Both the position numbers and the translations under genes were made by a program. DNA of 52,186 nucleotides, taken from positions 1 to 52,186 of the forward strand of contig JAQCJI010000010.1 in assembly GCA_027593175.1 (NCBI GenBank), written 5' to 3'. The DNA is from Bacteroidota bacterium. GTDB lineage: Bacteria > Bacteroidota > Bacteroidia > Cytophagales > Cyclobacteriaceae. Positions 7,768 through 16,402 of the stretch are shown here, one piece after another. Position 1 is the first letter of the stretch; each line of letters starts with the position of its first letter. The notes under the pieces are model-generated. The model worked only from the letters and a program-made list of their open reading frames with translations, searched no databases and was not told the origin of the DNA.

Positions 7768-9333
7768 TCAACGGTTCAAAATACGTAATTTCTGTCCTAC
7801 AGTGATCAAGTTTTGACTGCCGATGCCGTTGAGCTGTTTGAGTTCCTCAACGGATAGTGCGTATTTTTTGGAGATAGAAAATAAGGTTTCACCCGCGCTA
7901 ACCGTGTGGTAGGAGTAGGCGGGGGTTTGGGTCTGCACGTTTTGTGAAGGGGTATGTTCTACTTTAGATTGGGCGGTGGGTTGTGTAGGGCTACTGGTTA
8001 CTGGGTCGGGCTCCGAATAAATAGGTATTTCTATCCCTCTTTTTCTAGGTTCCTTCAGGTTGAGAACCATACCAGGGCGAAGGTCGGACTCTTTTCGAAT
8101 TCTATTTTTAGATTTTAAAGAGGCCAGACGGATGCCGTATTTCTGTGAAATAGACCAGAGTGTTTCCCCTGCTTCCACCACATGGGTATCCACTTCTGCA
8201 CTCGGACGCTTCCTTTGGGTATAGTAATAGGCTCCCTGTTCGATCTGTTCTGTTTCGGGGAGGTCATTTAATTTGATCAATCGTTTTTCTCGGATTCCAA
8301 TATCTTCCGAAAACTTGGTAGTTGAATTTGTGGCAGCGGCCTGTATTCCTTCCAAGTTATTCACTAGAATTTGCTTGCGCTGAGTGGCTTTGCTAGTGTT
8401 CCCTGTGATTTTAGGATAGGAGTTGGCTGGTTTATATGCGGGAGAAGATTTAGTGGGTGCTGCTTGAGAAGAACCCACTGTCGTTTGATTTGAGCTGCTC
8501 ACGGGGGCCTCAGGAAGTCTAGTCCCTTTAACAAAGAAAAGAGTAAAGGAGCCAGCAGGAATTTTCCCGTTTACCGCCCATTTGTTGTATTCGATCAAGT
8601 GTGCTTCAGTGACTCCAAATTGCTTTGCAAGGCTGGCAAAGGAGGTCGGTCCTTGAATCTGAATCTCGGATAGACGGGTGGAATTGGAGGTGAAAATAGC
8701 AATTGAAGACTGATAGGCAATTTTGTGTGCCAAATACTTTTTAAAGTACCAATGGGTGTTGCGGTCAATATTCACTACTTTTTGGCCTGCATATTGGTTG
8801 CCAAAATAGGCTTTAGCTCCTCCCAATCCCATCTGATAGGCGACCAGTGCGGTCATCCAGTTGTTGAGTACTCCTTGGTGTTTTTTAAGGTAAATTGCCG
8901 CACCACGCGAGGAGGCAACAATGCTCTTCCGTTCGTCCACTTGTCCATCTACTCGTAGGCCTACTTCTTCTGCAGTACCTTGTTTAAACTGCCAGAAGCC
9001 TACTGCGTAGGAGGTAGAGACGGCATCAGATACCAGCCCGCTTTCTTGAATGACCAAGTACTTGATTTCGTCAGGAACATCTTGACTGCGCAGCTCACGC
9101 TCCACGATGGGGAGGTAGAGGTTAATACGCTCCGCTTTTACCTTAAAGTAGGCGGCATTTCGGTAGAGTGCATCCACATCCAATTGAATTTCCCGTTGGG
9201 CTTGTGGGTGGATTTTCAAGGTTAAATCCGCAAATTCCATCTCCAAGGGAACCTGGGGAATCTGTGCCTGAAGAAGCTGACTTCCAGAAAAAAGGAGAAA
9301 AAATAAAAATTGAAAATGAAGTTGGGCTTTCAT
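7768..9333 (-). CDS. Lytic transglycosylase with LysM domains (MltD-like)
   Basis: A secreted peptidoglycan-cleaving enzyme. Residues 1-24 are a signal peptide. An SLT domain spans about residues 70-215 with the catalytic Glu in IQESG (residue 97) followed by the AVGFWQF motif (110-116). A degenerate LysM-like segment lies near 231-270, and two good LysM domains near 386-430 and 475-521, each with the GETLxSISxKY pattern that binds GlcNAc-containing glycan. A Ser/Thr/Pro/Gln-rich linker separates them. The overall plan matches MltD, which cuts between MurNAc and GlcNAc to give 1,6-anhydroMurNAc ends. The gene lies 61 nt downstream of the O-methyltransferase gene and may belong to the same transcript. 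Confidence 0.92.
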   Translation of the reverse strand: MKAQLHFQFLFFLLFSGSQLLQAQIPQVPLEMEFADLTLKIHPQAQREIQLDVDALYRNAAYFKVKAERINLYLPIVERELRSQDVPDEIKYLVIQESGLVSDAVSTSYAVGFWQFKQGTAEEVGLRVDGQVDERKSIVASSRGAAIYLKKHQGVLNNWMTALVAYQMGLGGAKAYFGNQYAGQKVVNIDRNTHWYFKKYLAHKIAYQSSIAIFTSNSTRLSEIQIQGPTSFASLAKQFGVTEAHLIEYNKWAVNGKIPAGSFTLFFVKGTRLPEAPVSSSNQTTVGSSQAAPTKSSPAYKPANSYPKITGNTSKATQRKQILVNNLEGIQAAATNSTTKFSEDIGIREKRLIKLNDLPETEQIEQGAYYYTQRKRPSAEVDTHVVEAGETLWSISQKYGIRLASLKSKNRIRKESDLRPGMVLNLKEPRKRGIEIPIYSEPDPVTSSPTQPTAQSKVEHTPSQNVQTQTPAYSYHTVSAGETLFSISKKYALSVEELKQLNGIGSQNLITVGQKLRILNR

Positions 9334-9394
9334 TAAAACAAGAAGAGTTTGGCTCTACCTAAAACCTAGCAAAAATGATTCCCTTTTTTGCAGC

Positions 9395-10039
9395 TTATCG
9401 CTTTCGTACCATTAATATACCATCACGAATGGGTAATAGAAGAGTTTCTACGCGTGGATCCTGGGCGAGCTGTCGGTTAAAATCTAGCAATGCTTGCGTG
9501 TCTTTGTCTATTTTTTGGCCTTCTTCGATAAGGATTTTTCCTGACCAGAGTACATTGTCTGCTAGGAGGATTCCTCCAGGGCGTAGTTTGTCAATGACCA
9601 ACTCGTAATAGGCACTGTAGTAATACTTATCCGCATCGATAAAAATAAGGTCAAAGGGACCTGGAATTGAGGGGAGAAGCTCTCGTGCATTTCCAAGGCG
9701 GTAATCAATCTGTGAAGCAAGGCCACTTTCCTCAAAAAATCCTCGGACCATTTTTTCCAGCTCATCATTGATATCCAGTGTCAGGAGTTTTCCGCCGGGG
9801 GCAAGGCCACGAGCAAGGCAAATTGCCGAGTAGCCCGTGAAGGTACCGATTTCCAAAATGGAAGTTGGCTGCAGCATTTTGGCAAAAAACTCCAAAGCTT
9901 TCCCTTGCAGATGTCCAGAGAGCATGCGAGGAAGTAGGACTTTGGTCTGAGTTTCGCGCGTGATTTTTAGAAGCAGTGGATCTTCTGCTTGGGTATGAGC
10001 CTCGCAGTAGGCGAGTAGTTCTGGTGAAATAAATTCCAT
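9395..10039 (-). CDS. Class I SAM-dependent O-methyltransferase (COMT/CCoAOMT type)
   Basis: 214 residues. SAM-binding motif I is ILEIGTFTGYSA near residues 61-72, followed by TLDIND as the acidic motif II. FIDADKYYY near 132-140 holds the metal-binding Asp of the metal-dependent catechol-type family, and ADNVLWSGKI follows as motif III. The length is normal for the bacterial YrrM-like group. It would transfer a methyl group from SAM to a hydroxyl, but the substrate is unknown. Its start lies one nucleotide after the stop of the M16 peptidase gene, so the two form an operon. Confidence 0.9.
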   Translation of the reverse strand: MEFISPELLAYCEAHTQAEDPLLLKITRETQTKVLLPRMLSGHLQGKALEFFAKMLQPTSILEIGTFTGYSAICLARGLAPGGKLLTLDINDELEKMVRGFFEESGLASQIDYRLGNARELLPSIPGPFDLIFIDADKYYYSAYYELVIDKLRPGGILLADNVLWSGKILIEEGQKIDKDTQALLDFNRQLAQDPRVETLLLPIRDGILMVRKR

Positions 10040-10040
10040 A

Positions 10041-11270
10041 TCAAGCAGGGGTATAGATGAGCTGAGTCAGTTGATCGGCTTGAAAAATCTCCTGAGCAAT
10101 GTTTTGAAGCTCGGCAGCGGTGGTGGAACGAATTTGCTCAAAAATAAGATCTAAGGGATCTATTTTCCCATGATCTAGAAGGCTTTTTCCGTAGACGAGC
10201 ATCAGACCTGCGTAGTTTTCCTCCGACATGGCCATCTGTCCAATCGCTTGGACTTTTGCAGTATGGAGTTGAAAGCTACCTAGTTTATTGGCGCGAAGTT
10301 TTTCCAGCTCACGTTGAACAATTGCAAGACTTTTCTTCAGTGTTTTTTCTTCCGTGCCAAAATAGATTCCAAAAAATCCAGTATCGGAGAAAGGCTGGTA
10401 GGTAGATTCCACGCTATATACATAGCCATAATTTTCCCGCAAAGACAGGTTGAGTCGGCTGTTCATGCTTGGTCCTCCTAGGATATTATTCAGTAAAAAT
10501 AGCTTGTAGCGGTTGGGATCGTGTAAGGAATAGGCAGGTCTTCCGATGGCGCAGAGGGATTGTGTGACCTCACGCACAATGGTTTTGTGCTTCGGTAGGT
10601 AGGTTTGAAATCCACGTCGGATGTGAAGGGTTCTTTTGGCAGGGATCTCGCGAAGTGGGCCTTCGATCTGGCGTAGCACTTTTTCGAAGGAAATATTGCC
10701 AACTACAGAGAATACCAGCTGAGATGTATCCAGTCGGGAAGAGATGAAATCAATGAAATCCTGGTGGTGGAAGTTGGAAACTGTTTCGTCGGTTCCCAAA
10801 ATATTTCTACCTAGGGCATGGTGCTCAAACACGAGCGCATCCAATTCATCCTGGATAGCATCGTCGGGGGAGTCTTGATACATGGCCATTTCTTCCAGGA
10901 TTACCTGCCGTTCCCGTTCGATTTGCTTTTCAGGGAAGGTGGAGTGGAAGGTGATGTCATAAAGCAATTCCGCAGCCTTGCCGTAGTGGTCTTTGAGGAC
11001 TGAGGCATAGAAACAGATCTTTTCTTTAGTGGTGTAGGCGTTCAGTTCGCCTCCTAAGGATTCGAGGCGGTTCAGGATATGAAAAGTTCTTCGTTTTTGG
11101 GTGCCTTTGAAGGCCATATGTTCCCAAAAATGTGCCAGTCCCTCTTGTTCTTGGTCCTCGTCTCTACTTCCAATGTTGAGAATAAATCCACAGTGCACCA
11201 ATCGGGTATGCGGAATCTCCTCATGGACAATCCGAATCCCATTGGGGAGTTCCTTATAAGTTAACTGCAT
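10041..11270 (-). CDS. M16 family zinc peptidase (insulinase/pitrilysin type)
   Basis: 409 residues, the size of a single-unit M16B processing-peptidase-like protein. The inverted zinc motif HFWEH is at residues 47-51, with the distal Glu in VILEEM near residue 127, so it should be catalytically competent. The C-terminal half contains the family's second structural domain (GGPSMNSRLNLSLRENYGYVYSV). It has no signal peptide and is probably cytoplasmic. It shares its intergenic region with divergently transcribed pepP, another peptidase, and leads the O-methyltransferase gene with a 1-nt gap. Its substrate is not known. Confidence 0.93.
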   Translation of the reverse strand: MQLTYKELPNGIRIVHEEIPHTRLVHCGFILNIGSRDEDQEQEGLAHFWEHMAFKGTQKRRTFHILNRLESLGGELNAYTTKEKICFYASVLKDHYGKAAELLYDITFHSTFPEKQIERERQVILEEMAMYQDSPDDAIQDELDALVFEHHALGRNILGTDETVSNFHHQDFIDFISSRLDTSQLVFSVVGNISFEKVLRQIEGPLREIPAKRTLHIRRGFQTYLPKHKTIVREVTQSLCAIGRPAYSLHDPNRYKLFLLNNILGGPSMNSRLNLSLRENYGYVYSVESTYQPFSDTGFFGIYFGTEEKTLKKSLAIVQRELEKLRANKLGSFQLHTAKVQAIGQMAMSEENYAGLMLVYGKSLLDHGKIDPLDLIFEQIRSTTAAELQNIAQEIFQADQLTQLIYTPA

Positions 11271-11383
11271 ACGCTGTGGTTCCGTGTTTGTGAAAATGGT
11301 GATCGTTCTTTCGTGGCAGTTCGAAGAATTTTAATTCTAGGAAATGACCTATTTTACTATCTTGGCAATATAATTTGTCTGCA

Positions 11384-12673
11384 ATGAAATATATTCCCTT
11401 ACCCAAAGAAATCTACCAACGCAATCGAGCCAAGTTTGCTGCAAAAATGGCGAAAAACGCGGTAGCAATCTTCAATGCCAATGATATTTTACCTTCCAAT
11501 GCGGATGGTACCATGAAGTTTAGGCAAAATAACGACTTATTTTACCTCTGCGGCATCGACCAGGAAGAGACCATCTTACTTTTAGCTCCGGACTGCCCAA
11601 ATCCCGCTTGGAGGGAAGTGTTATTTCTCCGAGAGACCAACGACCACATCGCGGTATGGGAAGGACATAAATACACCAAAGAGGAGGCACATGCCGCCTC
11701 AGGAATTGAAACAATTCAGTGGCTTCCGACCTTTGACTCCATTTTCAATTCGGTGGTCAACCTCTCGGAGCGCATTTGCCTGAATACCAACGAGCACCTG
11801 AGGGCCGGAGTAGTGGTGGAAACTAGAGATGCACGCTTTATTAAGAGTTGCAAGGAGAAGTACCCCTTGCATATCGTGGAGCGGGCGGCGCCCATTCTAC
11901 ATGCACTCCGTGGGGTCAAGGAGCCTGAAGAAATCCAGCAGTTGCAGGTGGCCTGCGACATCACCGAAAAGGGATTTCGTCGCGTACTCGGAATGGTAAA
12001 GCCAGGAGTTACCGAATACGAAATTGAGGCAGAATTTATTCACGAGTTTATCCGTAACTGCAGCAAGGGCTTTGCTTACGAGCCTATCATTGCCTCGGGA
12101 GCTTCGGCCTGCGTGTTGCACTATATCGAAAATAATAAGGCTTGTTTAGATGGCGAACTCCTTCTTCTTGATGTGGGGGCTGAGTATGGCAACTACAATG
12201 CAGATATGACCCGGACCATTCCAGTAAACGGAAGGTTTACCAAGCGGCAAAGACAGGTTTATGATTCCGTGCTACGCGTAGAGCGAGAAGCAGCAGGCAT
12301 GTTGCGCCCGGGTGTGACCATACAAGATTACCACAAGGAGGTAGGACTAGTGATGCAGGCAGAGCTCGTAGCCTTGGGGCTTCTTGATCAGACCGACATC
12401 AAAAATCAGGATCCTGCTTGGCCTGCCTATAAAAAGTATTTTATGCACGGCACCTCCCATCACTTGGGTTTGGATGTACACGATGTGGGGACGATGCATT
12501 TTCCAATATCGGTGGGTATGGTCTTTACGGTGGAACCGGGAATTTACATTCCAGAGGAAGGCTTTGCGGTACGTCTAGAGAATGACATTGTAGTTCAGGG
12601 AACTGGGTATTTGGATCTTATGCGCAACATTCCGATTGAAGCAGAGGAGATTGAGTCCCTGATGAACCGGTAA
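11384..12673 (+). CDS. pepP: Xaa-Pro aminopeptidase (aminopeptidase P)
   Basis: Releases N-terminal residues that precede proline. An N-terminal AMP_N domain (about 1-140) is followed by a pita-bread M24 domain. Metal ligands are visible: Asp in LLLDVGAEYGNYNADMTR (two Asp), His in HGTSHHLGLDVHD, Glu in TVEPGIY and Glu in RLENDI. The length is 429 residues from the ATG at 11384. A TTG nine bases upstream is also in frame, but the ATG gives the usual N-terminus (MKYIPLPKEIYQRNR). It is transcribed away from the M16 peptidase and ends at a bidirectional terminator shared with tsf. Confidence 0.93.
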   Translation: MKYIPLPKEIYQRNRAKFAAKMAKNAVAIFNANDILPSNADGTMKFRQNNDLFYLCGIDQEETILLLAPDCPNPAWREVLFLRETNDHIAVWEGHKYTKEEAHAASGIETIQWLPTFDSIFNSVVNLSERICLNTNEHLRAGVVVETRDARFIKSCKEKYPLHIVERAAPILHALRGVKEPEEIQQLQVACDITEKGFRRVLGMVKPGVTEYEIEAEFIHEFIRNCSKGFAYEPIIASGASACVLHYIENNKACLDGELLLLDVGAEYGNYNADMTRTIPVNGRFTKRQRQVYDSVLRVEREAAGMLRPGVTIQDYHKEVGLVMQAELVALGLLDQTDIKNQDPAWPAYKKYFMHGTSHHLGLDVHDVGTMHFPISVGMVFTVEPGIYIPEEGFAVRLENDIVVQGTGYLDLMRNIPIEAEEIESLMNR

Positions 12674-12692
12674 TTCGAGGTTTAAAAAGATA

Positions 12693-12730
12693 AAGCCCGC
12701 TGAGAATGATTTCCAAGCGGGCTTTTTTAT
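12693..12730. terminator. Bidirectional intrinsic terminator between pepP and tsf
   Basis: A 9-bp stem (AAGCCCGCT at 12693-12701, AGCGGGCTT at 12716-12724) with a 14-nt loop, followed by a T run on the plus strand and preceded by an A-rich stretch. It serves convergent pepP and tsf. Confidence 0.8.
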
Positions 12731-12745
12731 TGAATCTAGGGTAAA

Positions 12746-13576
12746 TTAACCGATAGAAATCCGTTTGAATGTATTTACAGTCAGCCCTTTGTTTACCCCG
12801 TCTAGGTATTGAGCAATAGACTTGGAATTATCTTTCACAAACAATTGGCTAAGCAAGGTGCTTTCCTTGTAGAATTTCTGAAGCTTGCCAAGGGCAATTT
12901 TCTCGAGCATATCTTCTGGCTTGCCTTCGGCTCTAGCTTGCTCCTTACCGATTTCGATTTCTCGTTCGATGGTAGTTGCATCTACGCCATCCTTGTCCAC
13001 TGCTACTGGATTCATGGCAGCAATTTGCATCGCTACATCTTTTCCAGCTTCTTCTACGTTGGTACCTGAAGTGTTTACCAATCCTACAAGTACGCCCAAT
13101 TTTCCATTGGAGTGAACATAGGAGACGACTTGATCGGCATTGATGACTTCGTAGTGAGATATTTCAAGTTTCTCTCCGATTTTACCAGTCATTTCAATGA
13201 TTTTTTCTGCAATGGTGCTGCCTTCCATAGGTAGGGCAAGTACTTCAGCAGTGGTAGTGGATCCGTTACTTACTGCCGCATCAATTAGGGAGTTAGCAAA
13301 TGCGCCAAATCCTTCGTTTTTAGCAACAAAGTCAGTTTCGCAAGTTAGGGAAAGTAAGACCCCTTTCGCGTTGCCGTTAGTCAAACGAGTGACGACAACA
13401 CCTTCTTTTGTTTCGCGGTCAGCTCTAGAGGCAGATACTTTCTGACCTTTTTTTCTGAGGATGTCCACTGCATTTTCGAAGTCGCCATCGGCCTCAGTAA
13501 GCGCTTTTTTGCAGTCCATCATACCTGCGCCGGTCATTTGTCTCAGTTTGTTTACGTCTTGTGCAGTAATTACCAT
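12746..13576 (-). CDS. tsf: Elongation factor Ts
   Basis: The guanine-nucleotide exchange factor for EF-Tu. The UBA-like N-terminal domain (MVITAQDVNKLRQMTGAGMM) and the signature TDFVAKNE near residues 80-87 are both present, and 276 residues is normal. The frame stays open 15 codons further upstream, but the family always begins at or near this Met, so 13576 is chosen. It follows rpsB, as in most bacteria, but the 154-nt gap contains a terminator-like hairpin and a GC palindrome, so expression relative to S2 may be adjusted by partial termination. Confidence 0.96.
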   Translation of the reverse strand: MVITAQDVNKLRQMTGAGMMDCKKALTEADGDFENAVDILRKKGQKVSASRADRETKEGVVVTRLTNGNAKGVLLSLTCETDFVAKNEGFGAFANSLIDAAVSNGSTTTAEVLALPMEGSTIAEKIIEMTGKIGEKLEISHYEVINADQVVSYVHSNGKLGVLVGLVNTSGTNVEEAGKDVAMQIAAMNPVAVDKDGVDATTIEREIEIGKEQARAEGKPEDMLEKIALGKLQKFYKESTLLSQLFVKDNSKSIAQYLDGVNKGLTVNTFKRISIG

Positions 13577-13669
13577 AGGGAGGTTTCGTTTAGATAGTTC
13601 GTTGGAATCGGGCCCTCCCAAAAGAGGGTGGGTTATACTTTATGAATGGCGCGCGCGCCGAATTAAAAC
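13577..13669 (-). promoter_or_regulatory. Leader of tsf with GC palindrome and hairpin
   Basis: Between the rpsB hairpin and the tsf start lie a perfect 12-bp palindrome, GGCGCGCGCGCC (13648-13659), and a CCCTC/GAGGG stem (about 13613-13627). No TAnnTTTG promoter is visible here, so tsf is probably read through from rpsB. The role of the structures is unknown. Confidence 0.4.
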
Positions 13670-13711
13670 AAAAAATTGAACATCGACTTCCGCCAGATGT
13701 TCAATTTTTTA
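13670..13711 (-). terminator. Terminator-like hairpin between rpsB and tsf
   Basis: A stem of about 13 bp around TTGAACATC / GATGTTCAA, with an 11-nt loop and T runs on both strands. On the minus strand it directly follows rpsB. Because tsf lacks a visible promoter, it may work as a partial terminator. Confidence 0.7.
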
Positions 13712-13730
13712 GATGCATAGCATGAGTGGA

Positions 13731-14492
13731 TTATTCCTTTGTTTCGGCATCCACGGCTCTTTTTGCCTCTTCCTCTTCAGAAATTTTGGCATCGTCCTTA
13801 TCTCTCTTGCGCTCAGATAGGCCTTCTTCGATGGCTGCTCCGAATGCGTGTACCAAAAGAGACACAGACTTGAATGCGTCATCGTTTGCTGGGATTGGGA
13901 ATTCCACCTCGTTTGGATTGGAGTTGGTATCAACCAATGCAAAAACAGGAATTCCTAATTTTTGTGCTTCAGCGATCGCAATGTGCTCTCTCTTGATGTC
14001 TACTACGAAAAGAGCGGCTGGAAGCCGGCTTAGGTCAGCGATACCGCCTAAGATTATCTCCATTTTTTCCTTTTGACGGCTTAACATCAAACGCTCTTTC
14101 TTCGCCAAGTTTTTGTACCCATCTTCTTTCATCAATTTCTCTAGGGAAGACATCTTCTTTAGAGATTTACGTATGGTAGCAAAGTTGGTCAACATCCCAC
14201 CTAACCATCTTTCGGTTACATAAGGCATGTTGAGACGCTGTGCTTCAGCAGTAACGAGGTCTTTGGCTTGTTTTTTTGTAGCGACAAACATGATTTTTTT
14301 GCCGGAACGTACAATTTGCTTGATTGCGTTGGATGCTTCTTCGAGGCAAGCAAGCGTTTTGTTGAGGTCGATAATATGGATACCATTCTTCTCCATAAAT
14401 ATATATGGAGACATTCTTGGATCCCACTTTCTCGTCAAGTGTCCGAAGTGAACACCAGCATCCAGTAAGTCTTTGTATTCTATTTTTGACAT
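13731..14492 (-). CDS. rpsB: 30S ribosomal protein S2
   Basis: 253 residues with the S2 signatures [15 protein letters not shown] near the N-terminus, [12 protein letters not shown] near residue 110, and [22 protein letters not shown] near 190-210. The acidic Glu/Lys-rich tail after residue 225 is typical of Bacteroidota S2. It is the third gene of a rplM-rpsI-rpsB-tsf block, 39 nt after rpsI. S2 binds the small-subunit head-body junction late in assembly. Confidence 0.97.
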   Translation of the reverse strand: MSKIEYKDLLDAGVHFGHLTRKWDPRMSPYIFMEKNGIHIIDLNKTLACLEEASNAIKQIVRSGKKIMFVATKKQAKDLVTAEAQRLNMPYVTERWLGGMLTNFATIRKSLKKMSSLEKLMKEDGYKNLAKKERLMLSRQKEKMEIILGGIADLSRLPAALFVVDIKREHIAIAEAQKLGIPVFALVDTNSNPNEVEFPIPANDDAFKSVSLLVHAFGAAIEEGLSERKRDKDDAKISEEEEAKRAVDAETKE

Positions 14493-14531
14493 GAATGAAA
14501 TTGTTTTCTATTGAGTGAAGTAAATCCCTAA

Positions 14532-14918
14532 TTAACGCTTAGAGAACTGGAATTTTCTTCTTGCTTTTCTACGTCCTGGTTTTTTACGTTCTACCATTCT
14601 AGGGTCACGCGTAAGAAAACCTTCTTTCTTCAATGTAGGTCTGTGTGTCTCATCTGCTTCGCAAAGTGCTCTAGAGATGGCCATACGAGCGGCTTCCGCC
14701 TGTCCTTTGATTCCACCACCGTCTACATTGATTTGTAGGTCGTAAGTTCCTTCCACGCCAACAAGCGTTAAAGGCTGCTTCACTACAATTTGGTGTAGTT
14801 CAAATGGGAAATAGACCTCAATTGATTTGTTGTTAACGGTGATTTTACCGTTACCTGGCGTCATGTAAATTCGGGCAACCGAAGTCTTTCTTCTACCGAT
14901 GGTATTGATTGTTTCCAT
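14532..14918 (-). CDS. rpsI: 30S ribosomal protein S9
   Basis: 128 residues. It has the N-terminal [12 protein letters not shown] motif, the [19 protein letters not shown] segment, and the basic C-terminal tail ending in FQFSKR, whose last Arg reaches the P-site tRNA. It lies 10 nt after rplM, the usual L13-S9 pair. Confidence 0.98.
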   Translation of the reverse strand: METINTIGRRKTSVARIYMTPGNGKITVNNKSIEVYFPFELHQIVVKQPLTLVGVEGTYDLQINVDGGGIKGQAEAARMAISRALCEADETHRPTLKKEGFLTRDPRMVERKKPGRRKARRKFQFSKR

Positions 14919-14928
14919 GCGTCAGCAA

Positions 14929-15372
14929 TTAAAGGGTGATGGCTTTCGGCTGCTGTGCGACATGAGGATGCTCAGATCCTTCGTACACGTACAGGTTGCC
15001 GTACAACTTACTTCCTAATCTATTTTTAGGCAACATGCCTTTGACTGCTTTCTCAATCAGGATGGTTGAAGACTTCTGCTTCAACAATCGAGGGGTAGAG
15101 ATTCGCTGTCCACCTGGGTATCCGGTGTGGCGCACATATATTTTTGCGTCCCACTTGTCGCCGGTCAATCGAACCTTGTCGGCATTGATTACGATGACAT
15201 TGTCACCACAATCGACGTTAGGAGTGAAGCTAGGCTTCGTCTTTCCTCTCAAGATTTTCGCAACATCACTTGCCAAGCGCCCTAGAATTGCAGATTGGGC
15301 ATCCACTAGCACCCATTGCTTTTCTACGGTGGAGCTGTTGGCTGAGATGGTCTTATAGCTCAGAGTATCCAC
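14929..15372 (-). CDS. rplM: 50S ribosomal protein L13
   Basis: 147 residues matching L13. WVLVDAQSAILGRLAS near the N-terminus and GMLPKNRLGSKLYGNLYVYEGSEHPH near the C-terminus are diagnostic. It is an early-assembly protein of the large subunit. It is the first gene of the rplM-rpsI-rpsB-tsf block and has a well-formed Bacteroidota promoter about 57 nt upstream. Confidence 0.98.
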   Translation of the reverse strand: MDTLSYKTISANSSTVEKQWVLVDAQSAILGRLASDVAKILRGKTKPSFTPNVDCGDNVIVINADKVRLTGDKWDAKIYVRHTGYPGGQRISTPRLLKQKSSTILIEKAVKGMLPKNRLGSKLYGNLYVYEGSEHPHVAQQPKAITL

Positions 15373-15428
15373 TTTGTAACTGTTTAATTTTTAGCTTGTT
15401 AATTAATTATCCACCCCAAAAAGGGACA

Positions 15429-15460
15429 CAAAGATAGAAGCATTTCTTTTTCTATGCAAA
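15429..15460 (-). promoter_or_regulatory. Promoter of the rplM operon (TTTG-N20-TATCTTTG)
   Basis: Minus-strand TATCTTTG (15436-15429) preceded by TTTG (15460-15457) with 20 nt between: a full Bacteroidota -33/-7 pair upstream of rplM. Confidence 0.75.
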
Positions 15461-15545
15461 CTATTTACAATCCTAAACCCTAATTTTCATTGGTTTAGCT
15501 GATTTTTTTTTGGCACAAACTCCTAATTGGTGTGTAGTCGGAGCT

Positions 15546-16256
15546 TTATCTATTCTTATCGAGCTGCTCCAATAGGACTTGAAAGTCTTTGGGGTAAGGA
15601 GCTTCAACAGCAATTTTTTTACCATCAACTCCTAAAAAGTGGATGCTAAAGGCGTGTAAGGATACGCGCTGCATGATGGGAAGCTCTTTGGTTTCTTTTT
15701 TTAAGTTGAACCGCCGCTTCAAAGCGGAGAGATACAAGGGCTTGCCGCCATACAAGGTGTCTCCACAAATAGGGGCCTTTAAGTAGGCTAGGTGAACTCG
15801 GATTTGATGAAGTCGGCCTGTGATCGGACTACAAGCCAGTAAGGTGTGGGAAAAATAGGTTCTCAGCGTGTTAACAAGTGTTTGAGCGGGTTTACCATCC
15901 TTGCTTACCTTAGCAATACCCTTATTATTGGCAGCCAAGTTGCGATCCACAAGCAAGGCTTTAAAATCTTGAATACCTTCGACCACCGCATGGTAAATTT
16001 TCCCTACCTGCCTATTTTCAAACTGCATGGCCAAATGTCGATAGGCTTCGTGATGCTTGGCGATGACAAGGCATCCGGAGGTTTCCTTATCCAATCGGTG
16101 GCAAAGCTGTGCACCCTCCCAATAGGTTTTGGCTAAATCAAGGATATTTTGAGCCTTGTGTCGGTCATCCAAACTTGAAAGATAAGGTGGTTTGTTGATG
16201 ACCAAGAAATCCGAATTTTCTAAAAGAATCAGGTCTTCAAACGTTATTTTTTTCAT
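15546..16256 (-). CDS. RluA-family pseudouridine synthase
   Basis: 236 residues from the Met at 16256; the longer frame upstream lacks family features. It has the family signature HRLDKETSG with the catalytic Asp near residue 56, and GRLHQIRVHLAYL further on. There is no N-terminal S4 domain, so it resembles the shorter RluA/RluC-like Bacteroidota paralogues. It isomerises specific uridines in rRNA or tRNA; the target site cannot be assigned. It lies alone between the ribosomal operon and the two-component pair. Confidence 0.92.
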   Translation of the reverse strand: MKKITFEDLILLENSDFLVINKPPYLSSLDDRHKAQNILDLAKTYWEGAQLCHRLDKETSGCLVIAKHHEAYRHLAMQFENRQVGKIYHAVVEGIQDFKALLVDRNLAANNKGIAKVSKDGKPAQTLVNTLRTYFSHTLLACSPITGRLHQIRVHLAYLKAPICGDTLYGGKPLYLSALKRRFNLKKETKELPIMQRVSLHAFSIHFLGVDGKKIAVEAPYPKDFQVLLEQLDKNR

Positions 16257-16402
16257 AGAGGAGTTTACCCAGTTTGCAGCGACAAAACTAGCTATTCCAA
16301 TTCGGTCCAAAAAGTATTGGTGATATTACTTCTAAAATGAGTGAAGTGTGGAACATCCAGTGAAAAAACTAGCACTTAAACTGCTTCTTTGAAGTCCCTT
16401 TC

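Noticed and set aside
14996-15358. A 120-residue plus-strand frame inside rplM
   Set aside because: Antisense shadow of a highly conserved ribosomal gene.
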